64,000 nt of DNA from Zymoseptoria tritici IPO323 (GCF_000219625.1 NC_018211.1:434001-498000); one strand, 5' to 3'. Positions 51,910 to 62,164 are shown, counted from the first letter of the stretch. Numbers and translations: made by a program. Notes: generated by a model not told the origin, from the sequence alone.

Positions 51910-52514
51910 CCGAGCATTGAAGCATCAAGACTGGAAGTGCAGTCATCGCACGCCCGCTGCATTAAGTCCGCCCACTTCTCACAAGGACGTCTCAGGAGCG
52001 GACACTGAGCGCGAGCCTCTCATGGAGACATGGCTCGATTTACACCTGCAGAGGAAATTGCTGATCCTGATTTTGGCCATTGTTGATCCCGCATGCTTGA
52101 ATGCTGTGTTCACATTCGAGGGGTACCGACCACGTGGCACAAAACTCCAGCCGAGCTGCAGCCTTCCTCACTGCATGTCAACCAGACATAAGCTGCATCC
52201 TTCCATTCAAGAATGCGTACCTCCATCCTCCCGCTCAAACTGCAACACTCCCAGCCATTGAGACCACCTCGTACGGTGCATTCCACACGACAGCGGAGAG
52301 ACACATTGCCGACAAGGTCTTAGGAGCAACGGTCCTAATGCACGACTCCCAAACCTCCTGCGCAACTTTCATCGTTCATATTTCGCTCGATCGGCTTGGA
52401 CGGTGCAGTTTGAGCGGAAGCACGGAGGTATAAGCACCGCACTTCCCCGCCTTCTCTGACCTGATGGTGTTTCTCCCTGGCGAGTACCAAGTCCCTTCTC
52501 TACTTCCAGCTCAA
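51910..52514. other. Intergenic
   Basis: About 600 bp between the PrpD-like gene and the C2H2 gene. No supported feature beyond promoter DNA. Confidence 0.5.
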
Positions 52515-53882
52515 ATGGCCGACATCGAACCAACGCACGATCGTGCGAGACGCTACACTTGCTCCATATGCCATTGCAAATTTCCTCTCAAGAAAAGCCT
52601 GATCCGTCACGTTGAGGGAATACATCGTCCGAAACATGCAGTCTGCCATGACTGCGGGAAGGGCTTCGCACGCAGAGACATCTTGAATCGGCACATGCTG
52701 ACCCAGCACGAGGAAGCCGAGACCAAGGTTCCATGCGCCATATGTGGCCGGCGGGTGCGACCGCGATCGCTCCCATCGCACCGAGCGAGCGATGCGTGCA
52801 AGGAAACAGCTCAAAGACAGTCTTTAGGCGGCCTTCGAGTACCATCGCGGGCTGTCGAACAGATGTCTGGCGAAGGTGTCTCTTCAATCTTACCTCAAGG
52901 TCCAACCACAACAGCCTTGCTTACCCTTCGGGAACGTACAGACGACAGGCATCCGCGTCAGTCCAGGATTCGAAGTCAGACGAATCTGTTCATCGACCGA
53001 AAGTGGTATTCATCCCAGATTAGCGATCCTTCCGGCAGCGACAAGGAGACATCTTCTCTTCACTCTATCGAGGCAAACTTTTCCAATCACCGCATAATCT
53101 TGCGAAAGCACTCCATACTCGATCATCTAGACTCCATGTTTCCCAGTCTCGGGCAAGATTCGAGCTCTACCGACGACCATACCAGATATCTACAGCGACA
53201 CCACTGCACTACCACACCTGACTACCTTCCCGCCATCGCCGATCCCGTTCTCCTCGGTGCCTGGCTCTTTGTCAAGTTGAAACCCTGGGGAGTGAACCAC
53301 TGCTGGCCCGACGACCGCTGGCTCGACAGACCCATCCGTACCTTCGTCCGTCCTGAAGTCGAAGTCCTCCAGCTCCGCGAGATAGTGTACCAGGCGCTTC
53401 GAAAAGCCGGCTCGTCCCCAAACATCATCAACGACCCCTTCTTCCCGGATGCCATCATCATGTTTACGTTCTATATGTCCATGACCGACGGCTGGGCCTC
53501 AGGCCTCCAGAAAGTCGAGTTCCTTGTCCTGCTGGCTTCCGCACGCATGCAGACAGCGGCAAGCGGAGCCAGCGAAGCGTACAGGACGACGGTCGCGGTG
53601 GATGCATTCCGCACGGTGCTGAGTCGATACGTGAAGAGCGAATACGTTCTGGCTCTGGAGGGCATGTTCACAATGGCACAGACGATCATGCGGAATAGTG
53701 CGATGGATACGATTGAAGCGGAGTTCGACGATTGTGGGCAACCGGTGTGGAAGCGGGTGTATCTCTTGGATTCTGCCGGGTGGTACCAATGCTACAAGGA
53801 GCCGCTGCTGGAGATCAAATGCCTGGCTGAGTCGATCCCGCGGAATATCGAGCGAGTGCATGAAGTTGTGGAAGATGTGTGA
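52515..53882 (+). CDS. C2H2 zinc-finger transcription factor
   Basis: 455 residues if started at MADIEPTHDRAR (an in-frame ATG at 52464 adds 17). Two adjacent C2H2 fingers: YTCSICHCKFPLKKSLIRHV followed by GIH, and HAVCHDCGKGFARRDILNRH followed by MLTQH. A third Cys-rich piece, VPCAICGRRVRPRSLPSH, is a degenerate finger. A Ser/Thr-rich linker follows. The C-terminal 230 residues (DPVLLGAWLFVKLKPWGVNH, IMFTFYMSMTDGW and on) resemble the regulatory region seen in fungal C2H2 factors. Probably nuclear. Together with the Zn2Cys6 gene it makes two regulators flanking the PrpD-like enzyme. Confidence 0.85.
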   Translation: MADIEPTHDRARRYTCSICHCKFPLKKSLIRHVEGIHRPKHAVCHDCGKGFARRDILNRHMLTQHEEAETKVPCAICGRRVRPRSLPSHRASDACKETAQRQSLGGLRVPSRAVEQMSGEGVSSILPQGPTTTALLTLRERTDDRHPRQSRIRSQTNLFIDRKWYSSQISDPSGSDKETSSLHSIEANFSNHRIILRKHSILDHLDSMFPSLGQDSSSTDDHTRYLQRHHCTTTPDYLPAIADPVLLGAWLFVKLKPWGVNHCWPDDRWLDRPIRTFVRPEVEVLQLREIVYQALRKAGSSPNIINDPFFPDAIIMFTFYMSMTDGWASGLQKVEFLVLLASARMQTAASGASEAYRTTVAVDAFRTVLSRYVKSEYVLALEGMFTMAQTIMRNSAMDTIEAEFDDCGQPVWKRVYLLDSAGWYQCYKEPLLEIKCLAESIPRNIERVHEVVEDV

Positions 53883-54274
53883 AGAGTTCTTCGTTGGCGT
53901 CCACGGTCAACGGATTGCTATGCCTCCGAGAGCCACCCTATGCGCTCAAACCCCTGACTTCGCCTCCGAGCCAAACATGCTTTCTCTACAACATTCCGCC
54001 GCACCTCGTGCACCCACCACACCAATGGTGTTCAGCGTGTGCACCCAAAATCATGTGCTGTTCAAGACTGGGCTTTCCCGAACCTGCTTCCACTCTCCAT
54101 TCACTCCATGCAAACGAGCTCCTCACCCAACCTCAGGGACCATTCCTTGCTTTCGAAGACGTCGAGCTTCCTGCCAGCCTGCTTCTAAATTCGCACACCA
54201 TATCAAGAGCCTTTTTCTCCACCATGCTGAGAGTTGCCTCCACAATCGGTGCGAGTCTTGCGACGCTCGCTCCT
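53883..54274. other. Intergenic, convergent
   Basis: 392 bp between C2H2 and F-box gene 3' ends; nothing else seen. Confidence 0.5.
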
Positions 54275-55135
54275 TCAAGCTACCTGCGGCGTCTCATCGA
54301 TCTTATCGATTTCATCGAAAATCTGCCGGATGGTCTGGTCGAACGTGTCAAACTTGGCGTATGCCTGGCCTTTGATCGTCCAGCTCTTGTCCTGGGGCCG
54401 GCCTGGAGCTGGGCTCCGCATGTCCGAGACACGGCGTCTTCGAACCACTTTGCCATCCCGCATGACCGTCGCATCGGGATTACCTCTGTAGAGTATGACG
54501 GTCACGCCGACGCGCGGCTGGACAAGATACATGTTCTGGAGGGAAGTGTTCTCGAGGTCGAAAATACGACATGGCAAAATGTCGTTCTCCGTGACACGCA
54601 TCAAGTCCCAGGCTAATACCACGTCATTCCCGGGCCCTGTCAACACCTTGGGCCATGCTTCCTTTTCTCGAAGAAACTCCGTTTGAACTCTGTGCATCGC
54701 CCAGAGTTGTCCCTTGTGTCTGAGCACGGCGACCGATTTCCTGATATCAAACGTTGTCGATTGTGTCATGAACACGGAGTTGCAATCCCGTATGAGGGCG
54801 CTTATGGCAACGTTTGCGAGGATCGGATTCGGAGGATTCGGAAGCGTCCAGTCTATATGCCAAGGAAGTGCGCACCTCAGTTTGTCCTCGCAAGACATGG
54901 CTGTCGTTTGGAAGAACAGCTTGCGCTGGAGGTATACAGAGCCCCTTATAGTATCGCGGAACCGCCGGCATGTACGCTGGCTGAAGAGGAGATAGCGGTC
55001 TGCTGGGAGCTCCATGAGGATAGCTTCGAGCAGTTCGGGCGTTTCAAGAACTTTGAAACAGGCGCGGACGTCCAGTGGCAGTGGAGAGGCCAGTTGCGTT
55101 TGAGAGATGAATGCGTCTTCCAGTGTGCCGTCCAT
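54275..55135 (-). CDS. F-box protein
   Basis: Single exon, 286 residues. The F-box lies at about residues 28-70: VLETPELLEAILMELPADRY, then LFSQRTCRRFRDTIRGSVYL and QRKLFF. This is the form common in large dothideomycete F-box families and predicts binding to Skp1 in an SCF ubiquitin ligase. The remaining 200 residues have no repeats (no LRR, WD or Kelch) and match nothing I recognise, so the target is unknown. It ends in an Asp/Glu/Lys-rich helix. Confidence 0.85.
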   Translation of the reverse strand: MDGTLEDAFISQTQLASPLPLDVRACFKVLETPELLEAILMELPADRYLLFSQRTCRRFRDTIRGSVYLQRKLFFQTTAMSCEDKLRCALPWHIDWTLPNPPNPILANVAISALIRDCNSVFMTQSTTFDIRKSVAVLRHKGQLWAMHRVQTEFLREKEAWPKVLTGPGNDVVLAWDLMRVTENDILPCRIFDLENTSLQNMYLVQPRVGVTVILYRGNPDATVMRDGKVVRRRRVSDMRSPAPGRPQDKSWTIKGQAYAKFDTFDQTIRQIFDEIDKIDETPQVA

Positions 55136-55420
55136 GGTGAATTTCGTTCTGTTGTACTTCGGAAGTGGAGGCGTGTGGTCGAGAATGGAGAATCAGCTTG
55201 ACGGAAAGTGGTAAGGAAGAAGAGAAGTCTTGCAGCGTGGTCTCAAAAGAGGCACTGTTAAGCTGGTGTCTCAGACAATATAAACAGCCCGAGAGCAAAC
55301 AGCAGCGTCACTATGTCAAACACGAGCAAAGAAAGACAGCACTCAGGTGGCCTTCTTGAATCGAGAATCAAGGGGAACCTACGCGAGACCGATGGCTTGA
55401 TCCTGGATACCAGATCAATC

Positions 55421-56026
55421 TTATTGCAGCTCCTTCACCACCTCCTCCAGACCCTGCTGAATCCGCTGCTCGACACCCTCCTCGCGCCACTGTCGAACCA
55501 TCTCGTCCTCCAAAGTCCCATCCTCGAAGAACGTCTCGACCAGTGACTTTGTGATCCGCAAGTTTGCATCCATAGACACCGGTTTCATGCGCAGACCATT
55601 CATGATATCACGCAGATGAGCAGCGGCCTTGTCGCCACCGTGTCCACCGTAGGAGACGATGGCGCCCGGTTTGTCCGTCCATTCGTGGCACAGGTAGTCG
55701 AGAGCGTTCTTCAAACCGGCGGGCACGCTCCAGTTGTACTGCGGAGTGACGAAGATGAAACCTTGGTACTGTCGGATTTTTTTCGACCATGCCTTGGTGT
55801 GATCGTGGACGTAGTGTGGAACCGGGTCGTCTTTGGGGATGTGCGAAGGAATGCCAGGCTCATCGTAAAAAGAGAGACTTTGCTCTGCGAGATCTAAGAT
55901 GTCGACCTTTACGTCCATGGCCTTGGACTTGGCGTGCTCAGTGGCGATGTTGTGTACATATCGGGCGATACCAGGGCCTAGCCTTGGGGACCGAGTACTT
56001 CCAGCGATGAGGGCTATGGTAACCAT
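55421..56026 (-). CDS. NADPH-dependent FMN reductase
   Basis: Single exon, 201 residues from MVTIALIAGSTRSPRLGPGI; the open frame extends upstream to 56248 but the Rossmann-like strand defines the true start. Flavodoxin-like fold: GSTRSPRLG binds the FMN phosphate, and TPQYNWSVPAGLKNALDYL plus YGGHGGDKAAAHLRDIM are the family blocks around the isoalloxazine ring. It reduces FMN or quinone-like acceptors with NAD(P)H in the cytosol; the true substrate is unknown. Lies between the F-box gene and an ankyrin pseudogene. Confidence 0.9.
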   Translation of the reverse strand: MVTIALIAGSTRSPRLGPGIARYVHNIATEHAKSKAMDVKVDILDLAEQSLSFYDEPGIPSHIPKDDPVPHYVHDHTKAWSKKIRQYQGFIFVTPQYNWSVPAGLKNALDYLCHEWTDKPGAIVSYGGHGGDKAAAHLRDIMNGLRMKPVSMDANLRITKSLVETFFEDGTLEDEMVRQWREEGVEQRIQQGLEEVVKELQ

Positions 56027-56624
56027 GGTTAAGGGCCTCCGGTGGACGCGCTGTACAATCGATGCTGGAGTTCCAATCGATGCTGAAGTTCTGTAGCTTT
56101 GCCAATAGATTCGGTGTCTGGCAGAAGTCCAGAGGAGAGGATGAATGAAGGCAAACCCGGAAGATGTGTAATGTCGTGGCCGTTGGCAGTGAAGAGTAGA
56201 GACGTGATCGTCCGGATCTGCTTGAAGGAGGTAATATTGTGATATCACGGCAAGGGAGGATACATGCTTGTCTTTTATGCCCCGTTACAGAAGGCATTCT
56301 CGAAGCCGCGTGTCGGGATGCCACATTGCAGCCGTATCAGGAATCCTCCCGCTCTTCAACTTACCTAGATTTCAAAGCACGAAGCTATTATTAACCTCTG
56401 ACATCGTTTATACGACATTTTCGTTGAGAATTCCGGATGTCGTGACGTCGGAGGAGGAGAGGCAAGTGTTATCCGAGTGTTCATCGCCGAAGGCCCTATA
56501 TTGGTCCGGCTGCTTTTCAGGATCTGGAATAATGCTGTGTCGTCGAAGGTTAAGCCGCCGGCAGGCAAAGGGGGGTCCTAGGGGGTTTCCCTAGACATCT
56601 CATCTCATCGGTGAATTGTCGTGA
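56027..56624. other. Intergenic containing direct repeat R1
   Basis: Promoter of the FMN reductase plus the 56290-56482 copy of a direct repeat; no gene. Confidence 0.5.
56290..56482. repeat. Direct repeat R1
   Basis: Begins GAAGGCATTCTCGAAGCC and ends TCCGAGTGTTC. Shares with 57650-57790 the 19-bp core AGAATTCCGGATGTCGTGA and a GAGGAGGAG run, same strand. About 50 bp longer than R2. Confidence 0.75.
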
Positions 56625-57587
56625 CTACGGACCGCTCTCCTCCATACGCGGCCGTAGATATTGTACCACCTCAAAGTGATGATTCTTCTCCGCTCGCTGC
56701 AACGGCATCTCCCCACGTGAGTCTGTGATGCGCAGATCGGCCCCAGCGTCGACAAGCGTCTTGACGACATCGATGCTCCCAACCGCCGCCGCATCATGAA
56801 GCGCGGTGCCGAGCGCAAATGCTTCTCGCAGTCGATAACAGTCCAGACGGTTCTGGTACATGATGTGGTTAATCGAAGCGCCTTCCGCGAGAAGATATTC
56901 GACAACCTCAACGCGATCGTCGAGTTCACGCCACGCTGCATAGTTAAGCAACTGGCCAAAAGCCGTGGAACCGCCTCGTTGAGCAGCTTAACGACGGCAA
57001 ATGAAGCGTACTGGACGGCAGCGGACAGTGGCGTGATATCCAAGAGGCACTGAGCGTTTGGGTCGGCTCCGCGTGAGAGGAACCATTCTGTAAGAGCTGC
57101 ATCTTTCACCGCGTATCTATTAATTGCCCTCTGGTCAGTCTTGTGAGCACAGCGAAGCTTTTGCAGCACTTACGCCAGTGCGGGAGGCACGGCCTAATCA
57201 ATCTCTCTGTTAATGTCCCAGTGGCCATTGAAGTACAAGGCGAGCACGTCCGTGTTCCCCTCCTGCGTAGCGCTCTGGATATAGGAGGAATTCACAGGAA
57301 CACCTTGGTCGAGGAGGCACGCGACACGCGGCGACAGCGCTTGTATGACGGTTGCTTGCGGCAACCCTAAGTGCTCGGCCGAGATAGCTCATTGCGAGTT
57401 CACCAGAGCTTCGTCGCAAAGACTCGACTTTCCTCTGAACCACGGACAGCTGGCCATGCGCGCATAATTCTTCGATGGTGCTGACGATAGCTTCGTCGTA
57501 GATCGGCACCCCTGAACCTTCGCGTGGAAGCAGCTGCGGATCGTCTGTCGTGGCCTCAAAATCGAATTGCTCCAATACCGATGCCAT
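56625..57587 (-). pseudogene. Ankyrin-repeat protein pseudogene
   Basis: The start MASVLEQFDFEATTDD is intact, and IVSTIEELCAHGQLSVVQRK begins an ankyrin-like array. The frame then breaks near 57318-57335; the continuing ankyrin segment LLDQGVPVNSSYIQSATQEG is in another frame. A TAG at 57196-57194 interrupts INREID...AVPPALA. A normal 57-bp intron (57173-57117) follows, then KDAALTEWFLSRGADPNAQC. A second frameshift near 56971-56982 separates VVKLLNE from LLNYAAWRELDDRVEVVEYL. The end has clean ankyrin repeats (ALHDAAAVGSIDVVKTLVDA, then GADLRITDSRGEMPLQRAEK). Two frameshifts and one stop (CAG to TAG would fit RIP) mean no full product. The intact ancestor was probably about 300 residues. 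Confidence 0.78.
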
Positions 57588-57910
57588 CTCGAGATTCTTG
57601 TTCTTGGTTTGTCGGACCTAGGACGGTTTGGACAAAGTGAGCGGACTCTGAAGGCATTTTCGAAGCCACAACCCCACTTAGGGAGAGTTTGAAGCACGGA
57701 GACTATTGTCGATTTCTGCCATCATTCTGATGGGTCAGAATTCCGGATGTCGTGATGTTGAGGAGGAGGGAGGTGGCGTCCGAGTGTTCGATATATGGAC
57801 GTTTGATGCCTGAGGCTCAAAAGATGACGAAGCCAAACACTCAACCACAGTGAACAACAACCATCTCCAACTCCACCACATTTTCCTTCCATCTTCCCTT
57901 CCTCAACACA
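57588..57910. promoter_or_regulatory. Divergent intergenic region with direct repeat R2
   Basis: 323 bp between the ankyrin pseudogene start and RAI1; most of it is repeat R2 (57650-57790) followed by the CT-rich RAI1 leader. Confidence 0.5.
57650..57790. repeat. Direct repeat R2
   Basis: Partner of 56290-56482, in the same orientation; starts GAAGGCATTTTCGAAGCC and ends TCCGAGTGTTC. Its position 60-200 bp upstream of the ankyrin start suggests a duplicated promoter segment. Confidence 0.75.
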
Positions 57911-59394
57911 ATGTCCCAACCAGACCCCCACATCTTCCCGTTCCCCTCTCCATCATCCTCGACCACCCAGAAAACTACCATCAAACGCCCCCAAGAACTC
58001 GCCTTCTTCTCCTTCGACGACACCCACAAATGCCACCCTTTATCCTCCGAATCTCTCCGCTACTACTATCCCGCCATGTTCGATGCACCTTGGGCGCCGC
58101 ATGACCGCGGACCAGATCTAAGCCAGGGTTTCGAGCACTTTGAGAAGTATGATGAGGGGAAGGAGGATTCGCATTTGGATGCGTTGTTGGAGACGTTGAG
58201 GTGTAAGGAGGAGAGGGAGGGTGAGAGGGTGGAGGTGGATGTTGTTACTTGGAGGGGGATGATGACGAAGGTTTGATTGTCGTGGTGAGACTAGGGAGGG
58301 TGGGTGCTGATTGTGAGATTTAGATTCTTGCTGCGCCGTTTGACCCGTATGAGGAGGAATTTGAGATGAATGTTACTTATTTCGATGTATGTAGCCACTC
58401 AAATACAGATCTTCGTTGCTTCGTGCTAATGCTACTTTCAGGGCACAATGTGGGGCATGTTGACTACGACGTTCGGTGATCGATGCTAACACGAACAAGT
58501 TTCATCGAAGAAAACTTCGCAGCAAAAGCCGAAAAGCAAAGCAAAGAAGCCTCTCGACCGCCCAGGCGAGGCAACGGTCCAAGTCAAGAAATGATGCAAT
58601 ACTGGGGTACGCCATCACGCCCTTCCTCCCTCAATGCCGCTCCCTGTCTAACCTCCACCCCTTCCGCAGGCTACAAATTCGAATCCCTCTCCACCCTCCC
58701 CCACCCCTTTCCCGACTGCACCCGGCAAGAAATCGAATCCCGCCCATCCCTCCCCGTCTCCACAGCCGCACAATTCTGCTCTATAGTCCGCACGACCATA
58801 GGCAGCACCAACCTCCTGCTAGCCGGCGAAGTGGACTGTATCGTTGGAGCGAAACCATCTCCGCCGGCATCACCGACATTACCTCCCACCGGAGCAGATA
58901 CGGCCAAAGCGACAGCGAAACCACCCGAACAAATTCCGTATGTTGAGTTGAAAACTTCCCAGGCATTCGACCCCAACGACCATCGCTCGGCGGAGAAGTT
59001 TGAAAGGAAATTGTGTAAATTCTGGGCCCAATCCTTCCTCCTCGGAATCCCCAAAATAGTCGTCGGATTCCGGACTCAAGCTGGCTACCTCTCATCAATC
59101 CAGGAGTTCGATACGATGGGGATACCAGGGCTGGTGAAGAGGGGAGGCGGGACGTGGGATGGGAACGTGTGTGTGGGCTTTGCGGCGGGGGTGGTGGAGT
59201 GGTTGAAGGAGAGGTGTAGGGAGGAGGGGACTGTGTGGAGGTTGAAACGAGCAAAGCGAGCGAGGAACCTGACTTTGAGCAAAGTGGAGGGGATGCAAGG
59301 CGATGGTGGGATCCTAGAAGCCGGGTTCAGGCGGTGGAGGGAGGGGTTGAGAGGAAGAAATAGGGAGGAGAAGGGAGAGGAGAGCGGAACGTGA
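57911..59394 (+). CDS. RAI1: Decapping nuclease / Rat1-interacting protein
   Basis: About 420 residues from five exons: 57911-58270, 58324-58386, 58442-58449, 58500-58606 and 58670-59394. RAI1/DXO enzymes remove faulty 5' caps and stabilise the nuclear exonuclease Rat1. Motifs: RPQELAFFSFDD, SLRYYYPAMFDAPW, VTWRGMMTK, the divalent-metal residues in LLAGEVDCIVG (GExD) and PYVELKTSQ (ExK), and KFWAQSFLLGIPKIVVGFR. Exon 3 is only 8 nt (GGCACAAT); with it, YFDGT joins IFIEENF exactly as in the family, and a GCTAAC branch site precedes the next exon. The last intron is a multiple of three, so its retention would keep frame. The C-terminus is Arg/Glu-rich. Confidence 0.9.
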
Positions 59395-60264
59395 TTTGGG
59401 AGAGGGAAACAGACTCTCTGTCGCGAAGGTACCATTCGTCTGTCTAATACCTGTTTCGTGCCCAGAGCTCTTGTTGCTATGCACACGTGTCCTCCTGCCT
59501 CGCATCGTAAATCGGATGTGGAACGCAAGAACTTTCAAGTAACATCCGCTCGCCGAGCACTTCAGCAAGCGGCACGTACGCCAAGACGCCAGTCTATGCA
59601 TGATGTGAATACTCTCATCCTTTCCCTCGCTCCCTCTCCTGATTGCTGCTTCGTCCTCCTTCAAGCCTTTTTGCTCTCCGCTGTAGACAACAAGATCGAC
59701 TGGAGTCTCATTTAACCTCCCGTCCCAATTCTCCAAGCGCAGTGCAGAATAAGATACACATTCCACAAAATTTCCCCTCCATCCAATCAAGAAAACCCGC
59801 CCATTTGGCCTATTCGTAAAGGGTAGAGCTTGTAGTAATATAACGATTTGGAAAGGGTTTCTGGACTCGTGTTGTTTCGAGAGTTTCTTTTGCTGATTTG
59901 TCTGTCGTTCGAGAAGATAACTTTTTGCCTGTGGATGCGATGGATTGGTGCTGTCGTGACACACTTTTGCTGTTCTGTTTTGTTTTGATGCGTTGATGGT
60001 ATCCGAGTTCGACGCCTCGCCAAGGGGCCCGTTTGTCGACGTTCGGCCCATCTCCGCATTGGCGTGGTTGCTCGTGCGGACGTTGAGAGTAAAACCGGTG
60101 TGATTGGGTATTGCTGGACTTGATAGGTTCTGTCTCTTCGTCTCGTCCTCAGGTGAAACAATGCTATGCTTTATGCGACCGACCAGAGGTACGGGGTTCC
60201 CAAGAGTCTTGCTGTTTTCTGTCATACGTGGGTATCATTCGTCGATCCAATTGGAAAACCTGCT
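59395..60264. other. Intergenic, convergent, with dispersed repeat copy B
   Basis: 870 bp between RAI1 and FLX1 3' ends. Holds the repeat at 59748-60015; no gene supported. Confidence 0.5.
59748..60015. repeat. Dispersed non-coding repeat, copy B
   Basis: Partner of 28066-28345 in the same orientation. Lies about 250 bp beyond the stop of the minus-strand FLX1 gene, as copy A lies beyond COG2. Confidence 0.65.
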
Positions 60265-61299
60265 TCATATCTTCTCCTCCTCCACCGAATCCTTCGCATC
60301 ATGCCAAACTCTTGGTAGGTAGAATTTGACGTTCTCGTATACCAAGAACGTCACACAAGTCGACGGCACAACCCTGACCAAGTTCGGCGCCAATCCCTTG
60401 TAAAATCCAGCGATGCCCTCTTTCCGGAACACCTGCGCCACCGCATCCCCTACGCCCTTGTACTTCTGCCCGGCATCGTACATCTGGAGTCTCGCCCGCA
60501 CCACCTGATAGGGGTACGTCAAGCTGCCAGCGAACATCTTGCTCGCAGCGGACAGGCTCAAAAAGTCCAGGTTCGTGAGACCCTCCAGTCCTCCTTCCCT
60601 TGATAGCGCCCATCGGTTCTTGAGCTGTTCGTAGGCCATGAATTGCACGGCGCCGTGTGACACGCCGAAGAGACTCGGCACCAATCCGCGATAGAACCCT
60701 TTCGGTCCTTCTTGTCGGAAGATTGCCCAGAATCCCTGCCAGATCGACTTGTATGCTCCTGGTGCATCTCTTGAAGTGGACAGCATCCGAGTCTTGATCA
60801 CCCAGATCGGATTGGTGACGACGCCCGTCATAATGCCCGCAGCTCCACTCGCGAGGAAGTAGTCACCACTCGTGAGTTGCCCGTTTCCGTCTGGTGTTCG
60901 TTGTTTCCGCATGACACCCACCACATCCTTGATCTTTCCATAACACAGAAAGTACAACGCCCAACTCGTCGAGTTGCCAACCATATTTGGCATCAACCCT
61001 CGATAGAAAGCCTTGACCACGCCGCCTTTGTTCGCTGAGATACCTCCGCGTAACGACTGACCTACCGTCGAATTTGTGGAAAACGCCTCCGCTGCGATTT
61101 GCTTCATCACGCGCACGCTTCCACCAGGTCTTGCACGAGTGTTTTGCTCGATCTGTAACCTCGTTTTGACAACGTCGAATGGGTGGACAACGAGCGTAGA
61201 AATGACGCCTGCGCTGAAGCCGGCGCATGATTCGACGAGAGACGGGTTGATCGTTACGCTGGGTTGACGACCCTCGAGGGGTGGGTATACTCGAGGCAT
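60265..61299 (-). CDS. FLX1: Mitochondrial FAD/folate carrier
   Basis: Single exon, 344 residues. Mitochondrial carrier family with three repeats, each carrying the PX[DE]XX[KR]-type signature: HPFDVVKTRLQ, NPIWVIKTRM and YPYQVVRARLQ. The block FYRGLMPNMVGNSTSWALYF is characteristic of the FAD/folate/NAD subgroup that includes yeast FLX1, where the second signature has W in place of an acidic residue. Six membrane helices expected in the inner membrane. Imports FAD or exchanges flavins; the exact substrate is inferred from subgroup. Confidence 0.9.
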   Translation of the reverse strand: MPRVYPPLEGRQPSVTINPSLVESCAGFSAGVISTLVVHPFDVVKTRLQIEQNTRARPGGSVRVMKQIAAEAFSTNSTVGQSLRGGISANKGGVVKAFYRGLMPNMVGNSTSWALYFLCYGKIKDVVGVMRKQRTPDGNGQLTSGDYFLASGAAGIMTGVVTNPIWVIKTRMLSTSRDAPGAYKSIWQGFWAIFRQEGPKGFYRGLVPSLFGVSHGAVQFMAYEQLKNRWALSREGGLEGLTNLDFLSLSAASKMFAGSLTYPYQVVRARLQMYDAGQKYKGVGDAVAQVFRKEGIAGFYKGLAPNLVRVVPSTCVTFLVYENVKFYLPRVWHDAKDSVEEEKI

Positions 61300-62164
61300 T
61301 GTGGTCGTGTTCGTGTTGATCGGAAGGTGATGAAGAGGGTTCGTTGAGGAGAGGTCGAGGTTGAGGTTTTCATGTCGGCATGATGGATATAAAGAATTGG
61401 GCGGCGAGGGTGCCAGCTTTTAGGTCGGATGAATGCTGCTGTGTTGTAGGTGAATTGTGTTGGTGAATTCTTTGGCTCGTGCAAGGCGGTGGAGCTTTCA
61501 GGTGAAGTTGTGGGAGAGCTTCTTGTGCCCCCACTCGGGTGACGTCTTTTGGATTGGCGGCTGAATGCACCTCAGCACGCCGGGATATTGATGGTGTTTC
61601 ATGTCTATATTGATTAAGAATGTGATGGTCCGAATGCATGGGCTGATACTCATATGAATCTGGGAGATAAAAGAATCACGGCCGCACTCTGACCTCTAAG
61701 GACAAGCGGTGCATGGGACTTTGAGGAAAGACTGATTGGGAGCAATGCATACGACGCAAACAGACCGTATCAATTGCTAAGCAGCATAGATTCAGAAGAT
61801 CGCATTTGTGCTCCTGGCAACAAACATGTTCGGGCACTTCAGAGGCATGAAAGTCACAGCGTGTTCGATATTTCCCGCTCTCCACGTACAATTCAAGGTC
61901 CGTACTCGAGCCTCTCGTCCGTCTCAGGCTCGGTCATGTTGTAGCAGAAGTCTCCGCATCCCATTGCTTTTCGGGCAACCCTCAAAGCACGACTCTGCTG
62001 CCCTCTTCCGTACTGGCGGATGGTGCCCAGCCAGCGCTCCGTGTCAAACGCCGTATGTCCCATGCTGTACAAGCTCCCATCGAGTTTTCCCTCCGCATAT
62101 CTCCGCCAGATTGACCCTCACGAGCCCACATTATCCTTCCCACCATTCAAGCATGCTTCCCCCC
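61300..62164. other. Intergenic: FLX1 promoter and NDUFB3 3' flank
   Basis: 865 bp; no other gene, repeat or RNA recognised. Confidence 0.5.

Noticed and set aside
46165..56026. Secondary-metabolite or itaconate gene cluster
   Set aside because: No polyketide synthase, peptide synthetase, terpene enzyme or dedicated transporter is present; only regulators and single enzymes.
58483..58669. Unspliced version of the RAI1 last exons
   Set aside because: The 63-bp segment 58607-58669 keeps frame but has GT-AG ends and would insert a Ser/Pro-rich stretch in the middle of the conserved YWGYKFES block, so an intron is more likely.
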